Positions 34,138 to 42,896 of a DNA stretch of 64,000 nucleotides are shown piece after piece. Position 1 is the stretch's first letter. Each line of letters begins with the position of its first letter. The notes below the pieces were generated by a model that ran no database searches, was not told the origin of the DNA, and saw only the letters and a list, made by a program, of their open reading frames with translations. The position numbers were made by a program, and so were the translations under genes. The stretch is from WTJO01 sp965660165 (GTDB taxonomy: Bacteria; Pseudomonadota; Alphaproteobacteria; Puniceispirillales; Puniceispirillaceae), in the NCBI GenBank assembly GCA_965660165.1, contig CBFHYU010000005.1:1-64000 (forward strand), read 5' to 3'.

Positions 34138-35727
34138 GTGATAATGATGCAGAATGATACACCCTCACATTCAATGAAAAAGCCTGTAATGCTGTGCATT
34201 ATGGATGGCTGGGGCATAGCCCCTGAAAGCCCTTATAATGCGGTGACACAAGCCCATACACCCAATTTTGATAGGCTGTGGGCACATTATCCGCATAGCA
34301 GGCTGGATGCCTCAGAAGCAGCGGTAGGCCTGCCAGATGGCCAACCCGGAAATTCTGAAGTTGGCCATATGACAATCGGTTCTGGCAGGATAATCAAGCA
34401 GGATTTACCCCGCATCCATGATGCGATCGCCGCTGGTGAGCTGGCAAGCCACCCTGAATTGCTTAGGTTTGCAGATAGGCTTAAACAGACAGGCAAGACA
34501 GCTCATCTTACAGGGCTTAGCTCATGTGGCGGCGTGCATGCCCATAGCACGCATATTATTGCACTTGCCCAGATATTGACAAATTTACAAGTGCCTGTTG
34601 CGCTTCATCTTATTTCTGATGGCAGAGATCGGATGCCAAAAAGTAGTGCAGATGAATTGCCAGAATTTCTAGCCCGCCTGCCAGATGAGGTAGTAATAGC
34701 CAGTCTGACAGGGCGCTATTTTGCGATGGATAGAGACAGGCGGTGGGAGCGAACACAGCGCTTTGTTTCAGTGGTTGAATCTGGCACAGCACCCTATCAT
34801 GCAGATACCGCACTAACCGCACTGAATGAGGCATATCAGCGTGGCGAGACAGATGAGTTTATCAGCCCTACTGTACTTGCAGATTATCATGGAATGGCAG
34901 AAGGTGACGGGATTATCATGGCCAATTTCAGGGTAGATAGGGCGCGCCAATTTATGCGCGCATTCTATGCCCCTGATGAGACAGCATTATATGATTCAGG
35001 GTTTTCATTAACCAATCTTGCGCTATCGCCATGCTATCAAGGGCCAGCTCTATCAATGACCCCGCTAAGTGATGATCTTGCCCATATTCCTGCCTTATTT
35101 GGGCCTGCTGATTTATCTGGTGGGCTGGGTGAAATTGTGGCGAGTGCTGGCATGTCTCAGTTGCGCCTTGCAGAAACAGAAAAATACCCGCATGTGACCT
35201 TCTTTTTTAATGGTGGCCAAGAAACAGCATTTGGTGGTGAAGACAGAAAAATGGCTGAATCGCCGAAAGTGGCAACCTATGATCTAGCGCCGCAAATGTC
35301 CGCTGATCAGGTGCTTGGTTTTGCCTTACAGGCAATTACATCGCATAGCCATGATCTGATTATCTTGAATTTTGCCAATCCTGATATGGTTGGCCATACA
35401 GGTGATATATCGGCGGCGATTGATGCAGTTGAAACAGTTGATGCAGCGATTGGCCAATTAGAGACAGCGATTCTGGCGGCAGGGGGTGAGTTAATCATCA
35501 CCGCAGATCATGGAAATTGTGAGGTGATGTGGGATGAGGCGGCACAATCTGCCCATACAGCGCATACGACTAATCAGGTTCCCTGTATTTGGGTTTCTGC
35601 CCATAGAGGCGAGGCGGATATGCTGGCAGATGGCGGGCTGTCTGATTTGGCACCAACATTGCTAACATTATTATCGCTAACGCCCTCTGATGCGATGAGT
35701 GGTAAATCTTTGCTTAGATCTGGATAG
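34138..35727 (+). CDS. gpmI: Phosphoglycerate mutase, cofactor-independent
   Basis: Interconverts 3- and 2-phosphoglycerate with two Mn ions. The 529-residue protein has the catalytic serine Ser73 in GNSEVGHMTIGSGR, metal ligands in CIMDGWG and the C-terminal ADHGNCE. The GTG at 34138 is the distal start; ATG at 34144, 34147 and 34174 are also in frame, and the conserved MLCIMDGWG begins shortly after the last of these. No good Shine-Dalgarno decides. Ends with a weak hairpin at 35811-35830. Confidence 0.96.
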   Translation: MIMMQNDTPSHSMKKPVMLCIMDGWGIAPESPYNAVTQAHTPNFDRLWAHYPHSRLDASEAAVGLPDGQPGNSEVGHMTIGSGRIIKQDLPRIHDAIAAGELASHPELLRFADRLKQTGKTAHLTGLSSCGGVHAHSTHIIALAQILTNLQVPVALHLISDGRDRMPKSSADELPEFLARLPDEVVIASLTGRYFAMDRDRRWERTQRFVSVVESGTAPYHADTALTALNEAYQRGETDEFISPTVLADYHGMAEGDGIIMANFRVDRARQFMRAFYAPDETALYDSGFSLTNLALSPCYQGPALSMTPLSDDLAHIPALFGPADLSGGLGEIVASAGMSQLRLAETEKYPHVTFFFNGGQETAFGGEDRKMAESPKVATYDLAPQMSADQVLGFALQAITSHSHDLIILNFANPDMVGHTGDISAAIDAVETVDAAIGQLETAILAAGGELIITADHGNCEVMWDEAAQSAHTAHTTNQVPCIWVSAHRGEADMLADGGLSDLAPTLLTLLSLTPSDAMSGKSLLRSG

Positions 35728-35810
35728 GGTTCTTGCATCATTATGGCGGGTAGTGGCACACTAGAGCTAGATCATGGCAGTAGCGTTACTGAGCGATAGG
35801 AAATATAGCT

Positions 35811-35830
35811 AAATAGGATCGCCTATTTTT
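35811..35830 (+). terminator. Weak Rho-independent terminator after gpmI
   Basis: AAATAGG (35811-35817) pairs perfectly with CCTATTT (35822-35828) around ATCG, and T continues to 35830. The stem is short and AT-rich, so its strength is doubtful; it lies upstream of ctpA. Confidence 0.45.
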
Positions 35831-35861
35831 AGGTTTCGAGAAAAAGGAAATACTCCCGATT

Positions 35862-37166
35862 ATGTCAGGTTTCAGATTATCATCACGGTTATGGCTGAAT
35901 GTCCTTCTGCTCATCACCATCAGCATTACAGCCGCCTTTATCCTGTCTGCGCAACGCCCTGCTCAGTCTGATGAACGCGAAGAAACATATAGACAGCTCA
36001 CCCTGTTTGGGGATGTGTTTCAGCGTGTCAGAGCCGAATATGTAGAAGAAATATCAGATAAAGAGCTGGTCGAGGCAGCTATTAACGGCATGCTTACCTC
36101 GCTTGATCCACATTCTGCCTATTTGCCAGATGATAATTTCAAAAAGATGCAGGTTCAGACAAGCGGAAAATTTGGCGGGCTTGGCATTGAAGTGACAATG
36201 GAAGACGGGTTTTTGAAGGTCGTATCACCAATTGATGATACGCCTGCGGCTAATGCAGGTATCCAGCCTGAAGATCTGATTGTCTCAGTTGATGGAGAAT
36301 CAATCATCGGGGTGACGCTGACAGAGGCTGTTGAGAAGCTGAGAGGCAGAGTTGGCTCAGAGGTGATTGTGATTATCCAAAGAGCAGATGAAGAGCCTTT
36401 TGAGGTCAGCATTATCAGAGATGAAATTAAAATCAAATCAGTACGCCATAGGCTGTACGACAATATTGGCTATATCAGAATCACAACCTTTTCAGAACAG
36501 ACAACACCTGGCCTTGAAAAATCACTAGCTGAATTACAAGAAGAGGCCGCAAATGGGCTGGATGGGCTGATCATTGACTTACGGAATAATCCGGGGGGTT
36601 TGCTGTCTGAAGCCATTAGCATTTCAGATGCCTTTCTGGAAAAGGGTGAAATTGTATCAACACGCGGCAGAGATGAAGGCGATATTCAACATGCCTATGC
36701 CCGTCCTGGAGATATCACCAATGGTATGCCCGTTGTAGTGCTGATAAATTCTGGTTCTGCCTCTGCGTCTGAAATTGTAGCTGGCGCGTTAAAAGACCAT
36801 AAACGGGCTATTTTGATGGGGACACGTTCTTTTGGCAAGGGGTCAGTTCAGACTATCCAGCCAATGCCAGGACATGGAGCCATTCGGCTAACCACAGCGC
36901 GGTATTTCACCCCGTCTGGTGTATCTATTCAAGCAAAAGGGATTGAGCCAGACATTGAAGTTGCGCTAGCCCGCATTGAAAAGCTGGAGGGCGGGCCTAT
37001 CAGAGAAGAAAATCTGCGTGGCGCGCTTGATAAATCAGGTGAAGCAGAAGAGGGCAATGAAACGGCTAAAACAGAAGATGTTGACCCAGCCGAAATAGAT
37101 TTTCAGCTTGCACGTGCCCTTGATCTGTTGAAAGGCCTTACAATATTTGGTAATCTTGACAGCTAG
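35862..37166 (+). CDS. ctpA: C-terminal processing peptidase (S41)
   Basis: Periplasmic Ser/Lys protease that trims or degrades envelope proteins. The 434-residue sequence has an N-terminal signal or anchor (about 10-30), a PDZ domain at about 95-180 and the catalytic domain. NSGSASASEI (298-305), with the nucleophile likely Ser301, and Lys326 in SFGKGSVQ are separated by 25 residues, as in Tsp/CtpB. In related genomes envC often lies between gpmI and ctpA; here there is none. Confidence 0.95.
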   Translation: MSGFRLSSRLWLNVLLLITISITAAFILSAQRPAQSDEREETYRQLTLFGDVFQRVRAEYVEEISDKELVEAAINGMLTSLDPHSAYLPDDNFKKMQVQTSGKFGGLGIEVTMEDGFLKVVSPIDDTPAANAGIQPEDLIVSVDGESIIGVTLTEAVEKLRGRVGSEVIVIIQRADEEPFEVSIIRDEIKIKSVRHRLYDNIGYIRITTFSEQTTPGLEKSLAELQEEAANGLDGLIIDLRNNPGGLLSEAISISDAFLEKGEIVSTRGRDEGDIQHAYARPGDITNGMPVVVLINSGSASASEIVAGALKDHKRAILMGTRSFGKGSVQTIQPMPGHGAIRLTTARYFTPSGVSIQAKGIEPDIEVALARIEKLEGGPIREENLRGALDKSGEAEEGNETAKTEDVDPAEIDFQLARALDLLKGLTIFGNLDS

Positions 37167-37167
37167 G

Positions 37168-37205
37168 CAATCAGCTATGCTGATTGATCCCGCCCATGCA
37201 TGGGC
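37168..37205. repeat. Two inverted repeats between ctpA and rppH
   Basis: CAATCAGC (37168-37175) and GCTGATTG (37179-37186) form an 8-bp stem with a 3-base loop starting just after the ctpA stop. A perfect 14-base palindrome GCCCATGCATGGGC follows at 37192-37205. Neither has a T run; they may stabilise the ctpA 3' end or be protein-binding sites. Confidence 0.5.
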
Positions 37206-37242
37206 TAATCACTATTCAGGCTGTTAGAAAGAAGATGTTGTA

Positions 37243-37716
37243 ATGCTTGCCTATGAAACGCGTCCCTATCGTCCTTGTGTTGGTATCATGCTTGTAAATA
37301 GCTCTGGCAATATTTTTGCTGGCCAGCGTATCGACAATAGAGCCGAAGCATGGCAAATGCCGCAAGGCGGGATTGATGAGGGCGAAACAACAGAGCAAGC
37401 CTGTTTCCGTGAAATGAAAGAGGAAATTGGCACAGACAAGGCGGTGATTGCGTCAATCCATCCTGAATGGCTGAATTATGACATTCCGCGCCCGCTTGCA
37501 GATAATTTGTGGCAAGGTCAGTATCGTGGTCAACGCCAATGTTGGATCGCACTGAATTTTACTGGCTCTGATGCAGATATAAACATCCAAACAGATGAGC
37601 CTGAATTTAGAGAATGGGCATGGCTTAGCCCTGATGAATTGATGGCACGTGCGGTTGTGTTTAAGCGCCCTGTCTATCAGACAGTGATTGATAGCTTTTC
37701 TGAAATTCTGAAATAA
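37243..37716 (+). CDS. rppH: RNA pyrophosphohydrolase
   Basis: Nudix hydrolase that removes pyrophosphate from 5' ends of mRNA and starts decay by RNase E. The 157-residue protein starts MLAYETRPYRPCVGIML and has a full Nudix box (residues 42-64), G-x5-E-x7-REMKEEIG. Position after ctpA is usual in alphaproteobacteria. Its stop is followed by a hairpin that serves the opposite operon. Confidence 0.96.
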   Translation: MLAYETRPYRPCVGIMLVNSSGNIFAGQRIDNRAEAWQMPQGGIDEGETTEQACFREMKEEIGTDKAVIASIHPEWLNYDIPRPLADNLWQGQYRGQRQCWIALNFTGSDADINIQTDEPEFREWAWLSPDELMARAVVFKRPVYQTVIDSFSEILK

Positions 37717-37744
37717 AAAACCCTGCCACTATGAAGGGCAGGGT
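37715..37744 (-). terminator. Rho-independent terminator of the atpHAGDC operon
   Basis: ACCCTGCC (37720-37727) and GGCAGGGT (37737-37744) form a perfect 8-bp GC-rich stem with a 9-base loop. Read on the minus strand it is followed by a T run (37720-37715), so it terminates the ATP synthase operon 27 bases after the atpC stop. Part of the T run lies at the rppH stop. Confidence 0.85.
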
Positions 37745-37770
37745 ATTGATATGGTTTTGGGCGCATTATG

Positions 37771-38124
37771 CTAAAGTGCTTTGATAGCCTCATTTAGAAA
37801 ATCGGCTTCTGCATCTGATGCTGCGCGGGCGCGTTCTGATAGTTCTTGGCTTGTTACTTTTGACAGGTCAACCGCACGCTCTGCCAGAATAGTGACTACG
37901 TCGCCGCCAACTTCTGCAAGACCGCCATCGATCATGATTCTGTCTGTTACTTTACCAGATTCATGAATTTCTACGATACCGCGCGACAGGCCAGCTAGCA
38001 CAGGTGCATGACGTGGCAACACACCCATCAGCCCTTCACTGGCTGGAATAACAACCATTTCAACATCACGGCTTACCATGACACTGCGTGGTGTTACCAA
38101 TTCTAATTGCGTTGTTTCTGCCAT
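37771..38124 (-). CDS. atpC: ATP synthase F1 epsilon subunit
   Basis: Central-stalk subunit that contacts gamma and the c-ring. The 117 residues contain the N-terminal beta-sandwich (QLELVTPRSVMVSRDVEMVV, GVLPRHAPVL, DRIMIDGGLAEVGGDVVTIL). The C-terminal helical domain is shortened, with about 25-30 residues after AERAVDLS, so the full two-helix hairpin that inhibits ATP hydrolysis in other bacteria is probably incomplete. It is the last gene of atpHAGDC. Confidence 0.95.
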   Translation of the reverse strand: MAETTQLELVTPRSVMVSRDVEMVVIPASEGLMGVLPRHAPVLAGLSRGIVEIHESGKVTDRIMIDGGLAEVGGDVVTILAERAVDLSKVTSQELSERARAASDAEADFLNEAIKAL

Positions 38125-38167
38125 TTTGAGTTGCCCTTATCAGAAAAACGTGACTATCAGATGCTCG

Positions 38168-39592
38168 TTAGGCAGCTTCTGATGTCAGCTTCTTGCCCTT
38201 TTCAATCGCTTCGTCAATTGTGCCTACCATATAGAAGGCAGCTTCTGGCAATTCATCATAATCACCAGCTACAATGCCCTTAAAGCCCTTAATGCTATCT
38301 TCTAGGCTTACAAATGCGCCAGGTGTGCCTGTAAAGACTTCGGCAACATGGAATGGCTGAGACAAGAAGCGCTGAATCTTACGCGCACGTGCCACAGTAA
38401 GCTTATCTTCTTCAGATAGTTCATCCATGCCCAAAATAGCAATAATATCCTGAAGTGACTTATATTGCTGTAGGATTTCTTGAACCTGACGTGCCACTGT
38501 GTAATGCTCGTCACCCACAACCCGCGGGTCAAGCACACGAGAGGTAGAATCAAGCGGGTCAACCGCAGGATAAATACCTAGCTCGGCAATCTGGCGTGAC
38601 AGCACAGTTGTTGCGTCAAGGTGCGCAAATGATGTTGCAGGTGCAGGGTCTGTCAAATCGTCCGCAGGCACATAAATCGCCTGAACCGAAGTGATTGAGC
38701 CCTTATTTGTTGAGGTAATACGTTCCTGCAACGCGCCCATATCTGTTGCCAAAGTTGGCTGATATCCCACCGCAGATGGGATACGTCCTAGCAGAGCAGA
38801 CACTTCTGAGCCTGCTTGCGTAAAGCGGAAGATATTATCCACGAAGAACAGCACATCTTGACCTTCTTCATCACGGAAATATTCAGCTAATGTAAGGCCT
38901 GTCAAAGCAACACGCGCACGCGCACCAGGAGGCTCGTTCATCTGGCCATAAACCAGTGCTGCTTTTGAGCTATCGCCTTTGGTGTCAATAACGCCTGATT
39001 CAACCATTTCATGGTATAAATCATTCCCTTCACGGGTACGCTCGCCAACACCAGCAAACACAGAATAACCACCATGTGCTTTCGCAACATTGTTGATCAA
39101 TTCCATGATTGTTACCGTCTTGCCAACACCAGCGCCACCAAATAGGCCAATCTTACCACCCTTTGCATAAGGGGCAAGCAGGTCGATAACCTTAATGCCT
39201 GTCACCAGGATTTCTGCTTCTGTAGACTGGTCAACATATTCAGGTGCAGTTCTGTGAATAGGGAAATATGTCTTTGCCTTAAGCGGCTTTCCTTCATCAA
39301 TCACCTCACCGATTACATTGATGATACGGCCTAATGTTTCAGGGCCAACTGGCACTGAGATAGGCGCGCCTGTATCTTCAACCTTAGCGCCACGAACCAG
39401 ACCTTCAGTTGCATCCATAGCAATGGTACGCACTGTGTTTTCACCCAGATGCTGTGCAACTTCCAGCACTAATCGCTGACCATTATTGTCAACTTCCAGC
39501 GCATTTAAGATATCGGGAATAGCCCCATCAAATTCAACGTCAACAACAGCACCGATTACCTGGCTGACTTTTCCAACTGCATTTTTTGCCAT
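38168..39592 (-). CDS. atpD: ATP synthase F1 beta subunit
   Basis: Catalytic subunit of the F1 head. I see the P-loop GGAGVGKTVTIMEL, VFAGVGERTREGNDLYHEM, LFFVDNIFRFTQAG and QERITSTNKGSITSVQAIYV. The ATG at 39592 gives the usual beginning MAKNAVGKVSQVIGAVVDVEF and has GGAG 9 bases upstream; the frame is open further upstream, but those residues do not match. 474 residues. Lies between atpG and atpC on the minus strand. Confidence 0.98.
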   Translation of the reverse strand: MAKNAVGKVSQVIGAVVDVEFDGAIPDILNALEVDNNGQRLVLEVAQHLGENTVRTIAMDATEGLVRGAKVEDTGAPISVPVGPETLGRIINVIGEVIDEGKPLKAKTYFPIHRTAPEYVDQSTEAEILVTGIKVIDLLAPYAKGGKIGLFGGAGVGKTVTIMELINNVAKAHGGYSVFAGVGERTREGNDLYHEMVESGVIDTKGDSSKAALVYGQMNEPPGARARVALTGLTLAEYFRDEEGQDVLFFVDNIFRFTQAGSEVSALLGRIPSAVGYQPTLATDMGALQERITSTNKGSITSVQAIYVPADDLTDPAPATSFAHLDATTVLSRQIAELGIYPAVDPLDSTSRVLDPRVVGDEHYTVARQVQEILQQYKSLQDIIAILGMDELSEEDKLTVARARKIQRFLSQPFHVAEVFTGTPGAFVSLEDSIKGFKGIVAGDYDELPEAAFYMVGTIDEAIEKGKKLTSEAA

Positions 39593-39629
39593 ATCGCGTG
39601 ACTCCAGCGGTTTCTTGGTCTGATGTACC

Positions 39630-40511
39630 CTAAAGCGCCTCAGCACCAGAGATGATTTCAATCAGCTCTTTGGTGATGTTTGCCTGACGGGTACGGTTAT
39701 AAACAAGGGTTAGACGATCAATCATATCACCTGCATTGCGGGTGGCATTATCCATCGCTGTCATTCTGGCCGCCAGTTCAGCAGCCGAAGATTCAAGTAG
39801 AGCGCTGAAAATCTGTGTAGATAAATTGCGCGGCAACAAATCGGCCAGCAATTCAGATTCTTCAGGCTCATATTCAAAGCTAGCTGAAAGGCCAGCCTCT
39901 ATGTCTGTTTCTGTGCTATCAATTTCAGCAGGAATAAGTGATTTATGCGTTACAGCCTGCGTGATAGCGTTAATAAAACGGTTATATAGCAAAGAGACTG
40001 AATCAAATTCGCCCCCCTCAAATCCAGCAATAATTTTGCTCGCAATATCTGCTGCATCACCATATGCAATGTCCGAACCTTGCACATTTTCAACATGAGC
40101 AAAAATCTCAGCAAGCTCTTCTGAACGAAGTGCATCTGCTGCCTTGCGGCCAACAAAATACAGCTTAATATTTTTGCCTTCTGATTTAGCTTTGGCAACT
40201 TCAAGCCTAGCAGAACGTGCGATTGACCCATTAAAACCGCCACAAAGACCTTTATCAGCAGACACCACAACCAGCAGATGCGTGGCATTATTCTGACGGC
40301 CTACCAGAAGCTCGGATGCGGACTGTTTATCTGCCTTGCTGGCAAGGCTAGAAATGACCTCGCTCATGCGGTGCGCATATGGACGGCCAGATTCGGCAGC
40401 TTCCTGTGCGCGGCGTAATTTGGCAGCAGCGACCATCTTCATCGCAGAGGTAATTTTCTGCGTTGATTTGACACTGTTAATCCGTGTTTTCAGATCCTTC
40501 AGATTTGCCAT
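39630..40511 (-). CDS. atpG: ATP synthase F1 gamma subunit
   Basis: Rotor shaft of F1. Begins MANLKDLKTRINSVKSTQKI at ATG 40511 with GGGAG upstream, and ends with the helical VYNRTRQANITKELIEIISG, both signatures of the family. 293 residues. The reading frame is open for 14 codons further upstream, but these do not match. Four-gene spacing is tight (37 bases to atpD, 80 to atpA). Confidence 0.97.
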   Translation of the reverse strand: MANLKDLKTRINSVKSTQKITSAMKMVAAAKLRRAQEAAESGRPYAHRMSEVISSLASKADKQSASELLVGRQNNATHLLVVVSADKGLCGGFNGSIARSARLEVAKAKSEGKNIKLYFVGRKAADALRSEELAEIFAHVENVQGSDIAYGDAADIASKIIAGFEGGEFDSVSLLYNRFINAITQAVTHKSLIPAEIDSTETDIEAGLSASFEYEPEESELLADLLPRNLSTQIFSALLESSAAELAARMTAMDNATRNAGDMIDRLTLVYNRTRQANITKELIEIISGAEAL

Positions 40512-40591
40512 CGTCTTGGATACTCCCTTGCTATCAGCCCTGACCCCGCCCACATAGCGCGGGAATCAGAGTTAAGCTCTCAATTCAGCCC

Positions 40592-42127
40592 TTAGGCAAA
40601 GCTCTTGGCAAATGATTCAATTGCACTACGAAGCTTGGTTTCAGTCTTTTCAGAAATAGCCTGCTCATCTCTGATCGCAGCCAGAATATCCTGACCTGAC
40701 CCTCTTAGCATATCAAGCAGACCTTCTTCAAAGCGGCCAATATCGGTAAGAGCAATCTTATCTAGATAGCCTTTCACACCCGCAAAGATAACTGCCACCT
40801 GCTCTTCAACAACCATCGGGCTATATTGAGGCTGTTTCAGCAATTCAGTAAGACGTGCGCCTCTTTCAAGAAGCTGTCTTGTTGAGGCATCCATGTCTGA
40901 GGCAAACTGGGCGAAAGCCGCCATTTCACGATATTGCGCTAATTCCAGCTTGATTGAACCAGCCACCTGCTTCATCGCCTTAATCTGTGCAGCAGAACCC
41001 ACACGAGACACTGAAAGACCCACATTCACAGCAGGGCGGATACCTTTATAGAATAGATCTGTTTCCAAGAAGATCTGGCCATCTGTAATCGAAATCACAT
41101 TTGTAGGAATGTAGGCAGATACGTCACCAGCCTGTGTTTCAATAACAGGCAATGCTGTCAATGAGCCAGAACCATTATCCGCATTCATCTTTGCAGCACG
41201 TTCTAACAAGCGTGAATGCAGATAGAACACGTCACCAGGATAGGCTTCACGGCCTGGCGGACGACGAAGAAGCAAGCTCATCTGGCGATAGGCAACAGCC
41301 TGTTTTGACAGATCGTCAAACACAACCAGCGCATGCATGCCATTATCTCTGAAATATTCACCCATTGCAGATGCAGTATAGGGTGCCAAAAACTGCATTG
41401 GTGCAGGGTCTGAGGCGGTAGCTGCGACCACAATCGAATATTCCATCGCGCCATTTTCTTCAAGCGAGCGCACAATCTGTGCAACCGTAGAACGCTTCTG
41501 ACCAACAGCAACATAAATACAAAATAGCTTTTTAGAGTCATCAGAGCCAGCCGCATCATTTACAGCTTTCTGGTTGATAAACGTATCGATAGCAATCGCT
41601 GTCTTACCTGTCTGACGGTCACCAATAATCAATTCACGCTGACCACGTCCGATTGGGATAAGGCTGTCAATCGCCTTCAGGCCTGTCTGCATTGGTTCAT
41701 GCACTGACTGGCGCGGCATGATGCCAGGCGCCTTCACCTCAACGCGTGTGCGCTTTACTTTCTTGATAGGGCCTTTGCCATCAATTGGATTGCCAAGCGC
41801 ATCCACAACGCGGCCAAGAAGCCCCATACCAACAGGCGCATCCACAATAGACGAGGTACGGCGAACTGTATCACCTTCTTTAATCCCTCTGTCATTGCCA
41901 AAAACAACCACACCGACATTATCTGTCTCAAGGTTCAGTGCCATGCCTTTAATGCCACCGTCAAATTCTACAAGCTCACCTGCCTGCACCTGATCCAGAC
42001 CATACACGCGGGCAATACCATCACCCACTGACAGAACACGACCAACTTCTGTGACTTCAGCCTCACTGCCAAAGTTTGTAATTTGATCCTTGAGGATTGC
42101 TGAAATTTCAGCCGCACGAATATCCAT
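40592..42127 (-). CDS. atpA: ATP synthase F1 alpha subunit
   Basis: Non-catalytic nucleotide-binding subunit. Motifs are VLSVGDGIARVYGL, the P-loop GDRQTGKT, VYVAVGQKRSTVAQI-type sequence (read here as IYVAVGQKRSTVAQI), and the signature PAVNVGLSVSRVGSAAQ. 511 residues. The start ATG at 42127 overlaps the last base of the atpH stop, with a GTG directly before it in frame. Translational coupling to atpH is likely. Confidence 0.98.
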   Translation of the reverse strand: MDIRAAEISAILKDQITNFGSEAEVTEVGRVLSVGDGIARVYGLDQVQAGELVEFDGGIKGMALNLETDNVGVVVFGNDRGIKEGDTVRRTSSIVDAPVGMGLLGRVVDALGNPIDGKGPIKKVKRTRVEVKAPGIMPRQSVHEPMQTGLKAIDSLIPIGRGQRELIIGDRQTGKTAIAIDTFINQKAVNDAAGSDDSKKLFCIYVAVGQKRSTVAQIVRSLEENGAMEYSIVVAATASDPAPMQFLAPYTASAMGEYFRDNGMHALVVFDDLSKQAVAYRQMSLLLRRPPGREAYPGDVFYLHSRLLERAAKMNADNGSGSLTALPVIETQAGDVSAYIPTNVISITDGQIFLETDLFYKGIRPAVNVGLSVSRVGSAAQIKAMKQVAGSIKLELAQYREMAAFAQFASDMDASTRQLLERGARLTELLKQPQYSPMVVEEQVAVIFAGVKGYLDKIALTDIGRFEEGLLDMLRGSGQDILAAIRDEQAISEKTETKLRSAIESFAKSFA

Positions 42128-42681
42128 CACGCTACACCCTTCATTGCGGCTTCAAGCCGGCTAAGTTTGGTTTTGATTGAAGTATCGATTAAACGAGAAC
42201 CAATACGCACCACAAGACCGCCGATCAATGCAGGATCAACCTTCATCTCCAGCGATATCTTTTCAGACCCAGCAATATCTGAGACTGTTTTTCTAACCAG
42301 CGCTTCCCTTGATGAATCAAGAGCAACAGCGCTAATAACTTCGGCTGAAACCTCACCATTGCGATGAGCCACTTCAGCCGAAAATGCGTCAATAATCTGT
42401 GCAAGGGCAAACAGGCGGCCATTCTGTGCCACTGCGCCAATAAATTTTGCTGTCAGCTGGTGCGCACCTGCTTTTTCGGCAATTGCCAGCATTGCTGCGG
42501 CCTGCTGCTCTCGTGAATAAACAGGCGAGTTTACCAGCTGTGATAGAGATGTATTTTCAGAAATAAGTGCCTTAAAGGCTTTCAGGTCGGACAGAACAGT
42601 ATCTGTTGCTTTTGCATCAACACACAGATCATAAAGTGCACCTGCGTACCGTCCAGCAAGACCTTTTGCATTTGAGCTCAC
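42127..42681 (-). CDS. atpH: ATP synthase F1 delta subunit
   Basis: Peripheral-stalk subunit that links F1 to the b subunits. The 184 residues have the helical N-terminal domain (GLAGRYAGALYDLCVDAKAT) and the end KVDPALIGGLVVRIGSRLIDTSIKTKL, the family signature. Starts at GTG 42681 with GAGGG about 8 bases upstream. First gene of the F1 operon; as in other alphaproteobacteria the Fo genes are elsewhere. The 215-base gap to priA should carry the operon promoter, but I found no convincing pair. Confidence 0.96.
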   Translation of the reverse strand: MSSNAKGLAGRYAGALYDLCVDAKATDTVLSDLKAFKALISENTSLSQLVNSPVYSREQQAAAMLAIAEKAGAHQLTAKFIGAVAQNGRLFALAQIIDAFSAEVAHRNGEVSAEVISAVALDSSREALVRKTVSDIAGSEKISLEMKVDPALIGGLVVRIGSRLIDTSIKTKLSRLEAAMKGVA

Positions 42682-42896
42682 GACCCAGACCCTCTTAAAT
42701 ATGTCATCACTTGATTTTCTGCGAAAAATTCATGCAGACATATCAGTGAAAAAAAATTGATGATTGGGGACTACCATAACCCCTACTGAAAAACAAGTAG
42801 ACTGCTCTTAAAAAAGTGGTTTCTGCGGCAATTTATCCCCTGTTTATCAGCTTATCTGGCCAGTTATGTGACAGAAGGGCTGAAAACAGCTATCTG

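Noticed and set aside
38308..38562. 84-codon frame inside atpD
   Set aside because: Alternate frame of a highly conserved gene.
42682..42896. Hairpin-like GGGG/CCCC pair upstream of atpH as a regulatory leader
   Set aside because: Only a 4-bp stem; probably chance.
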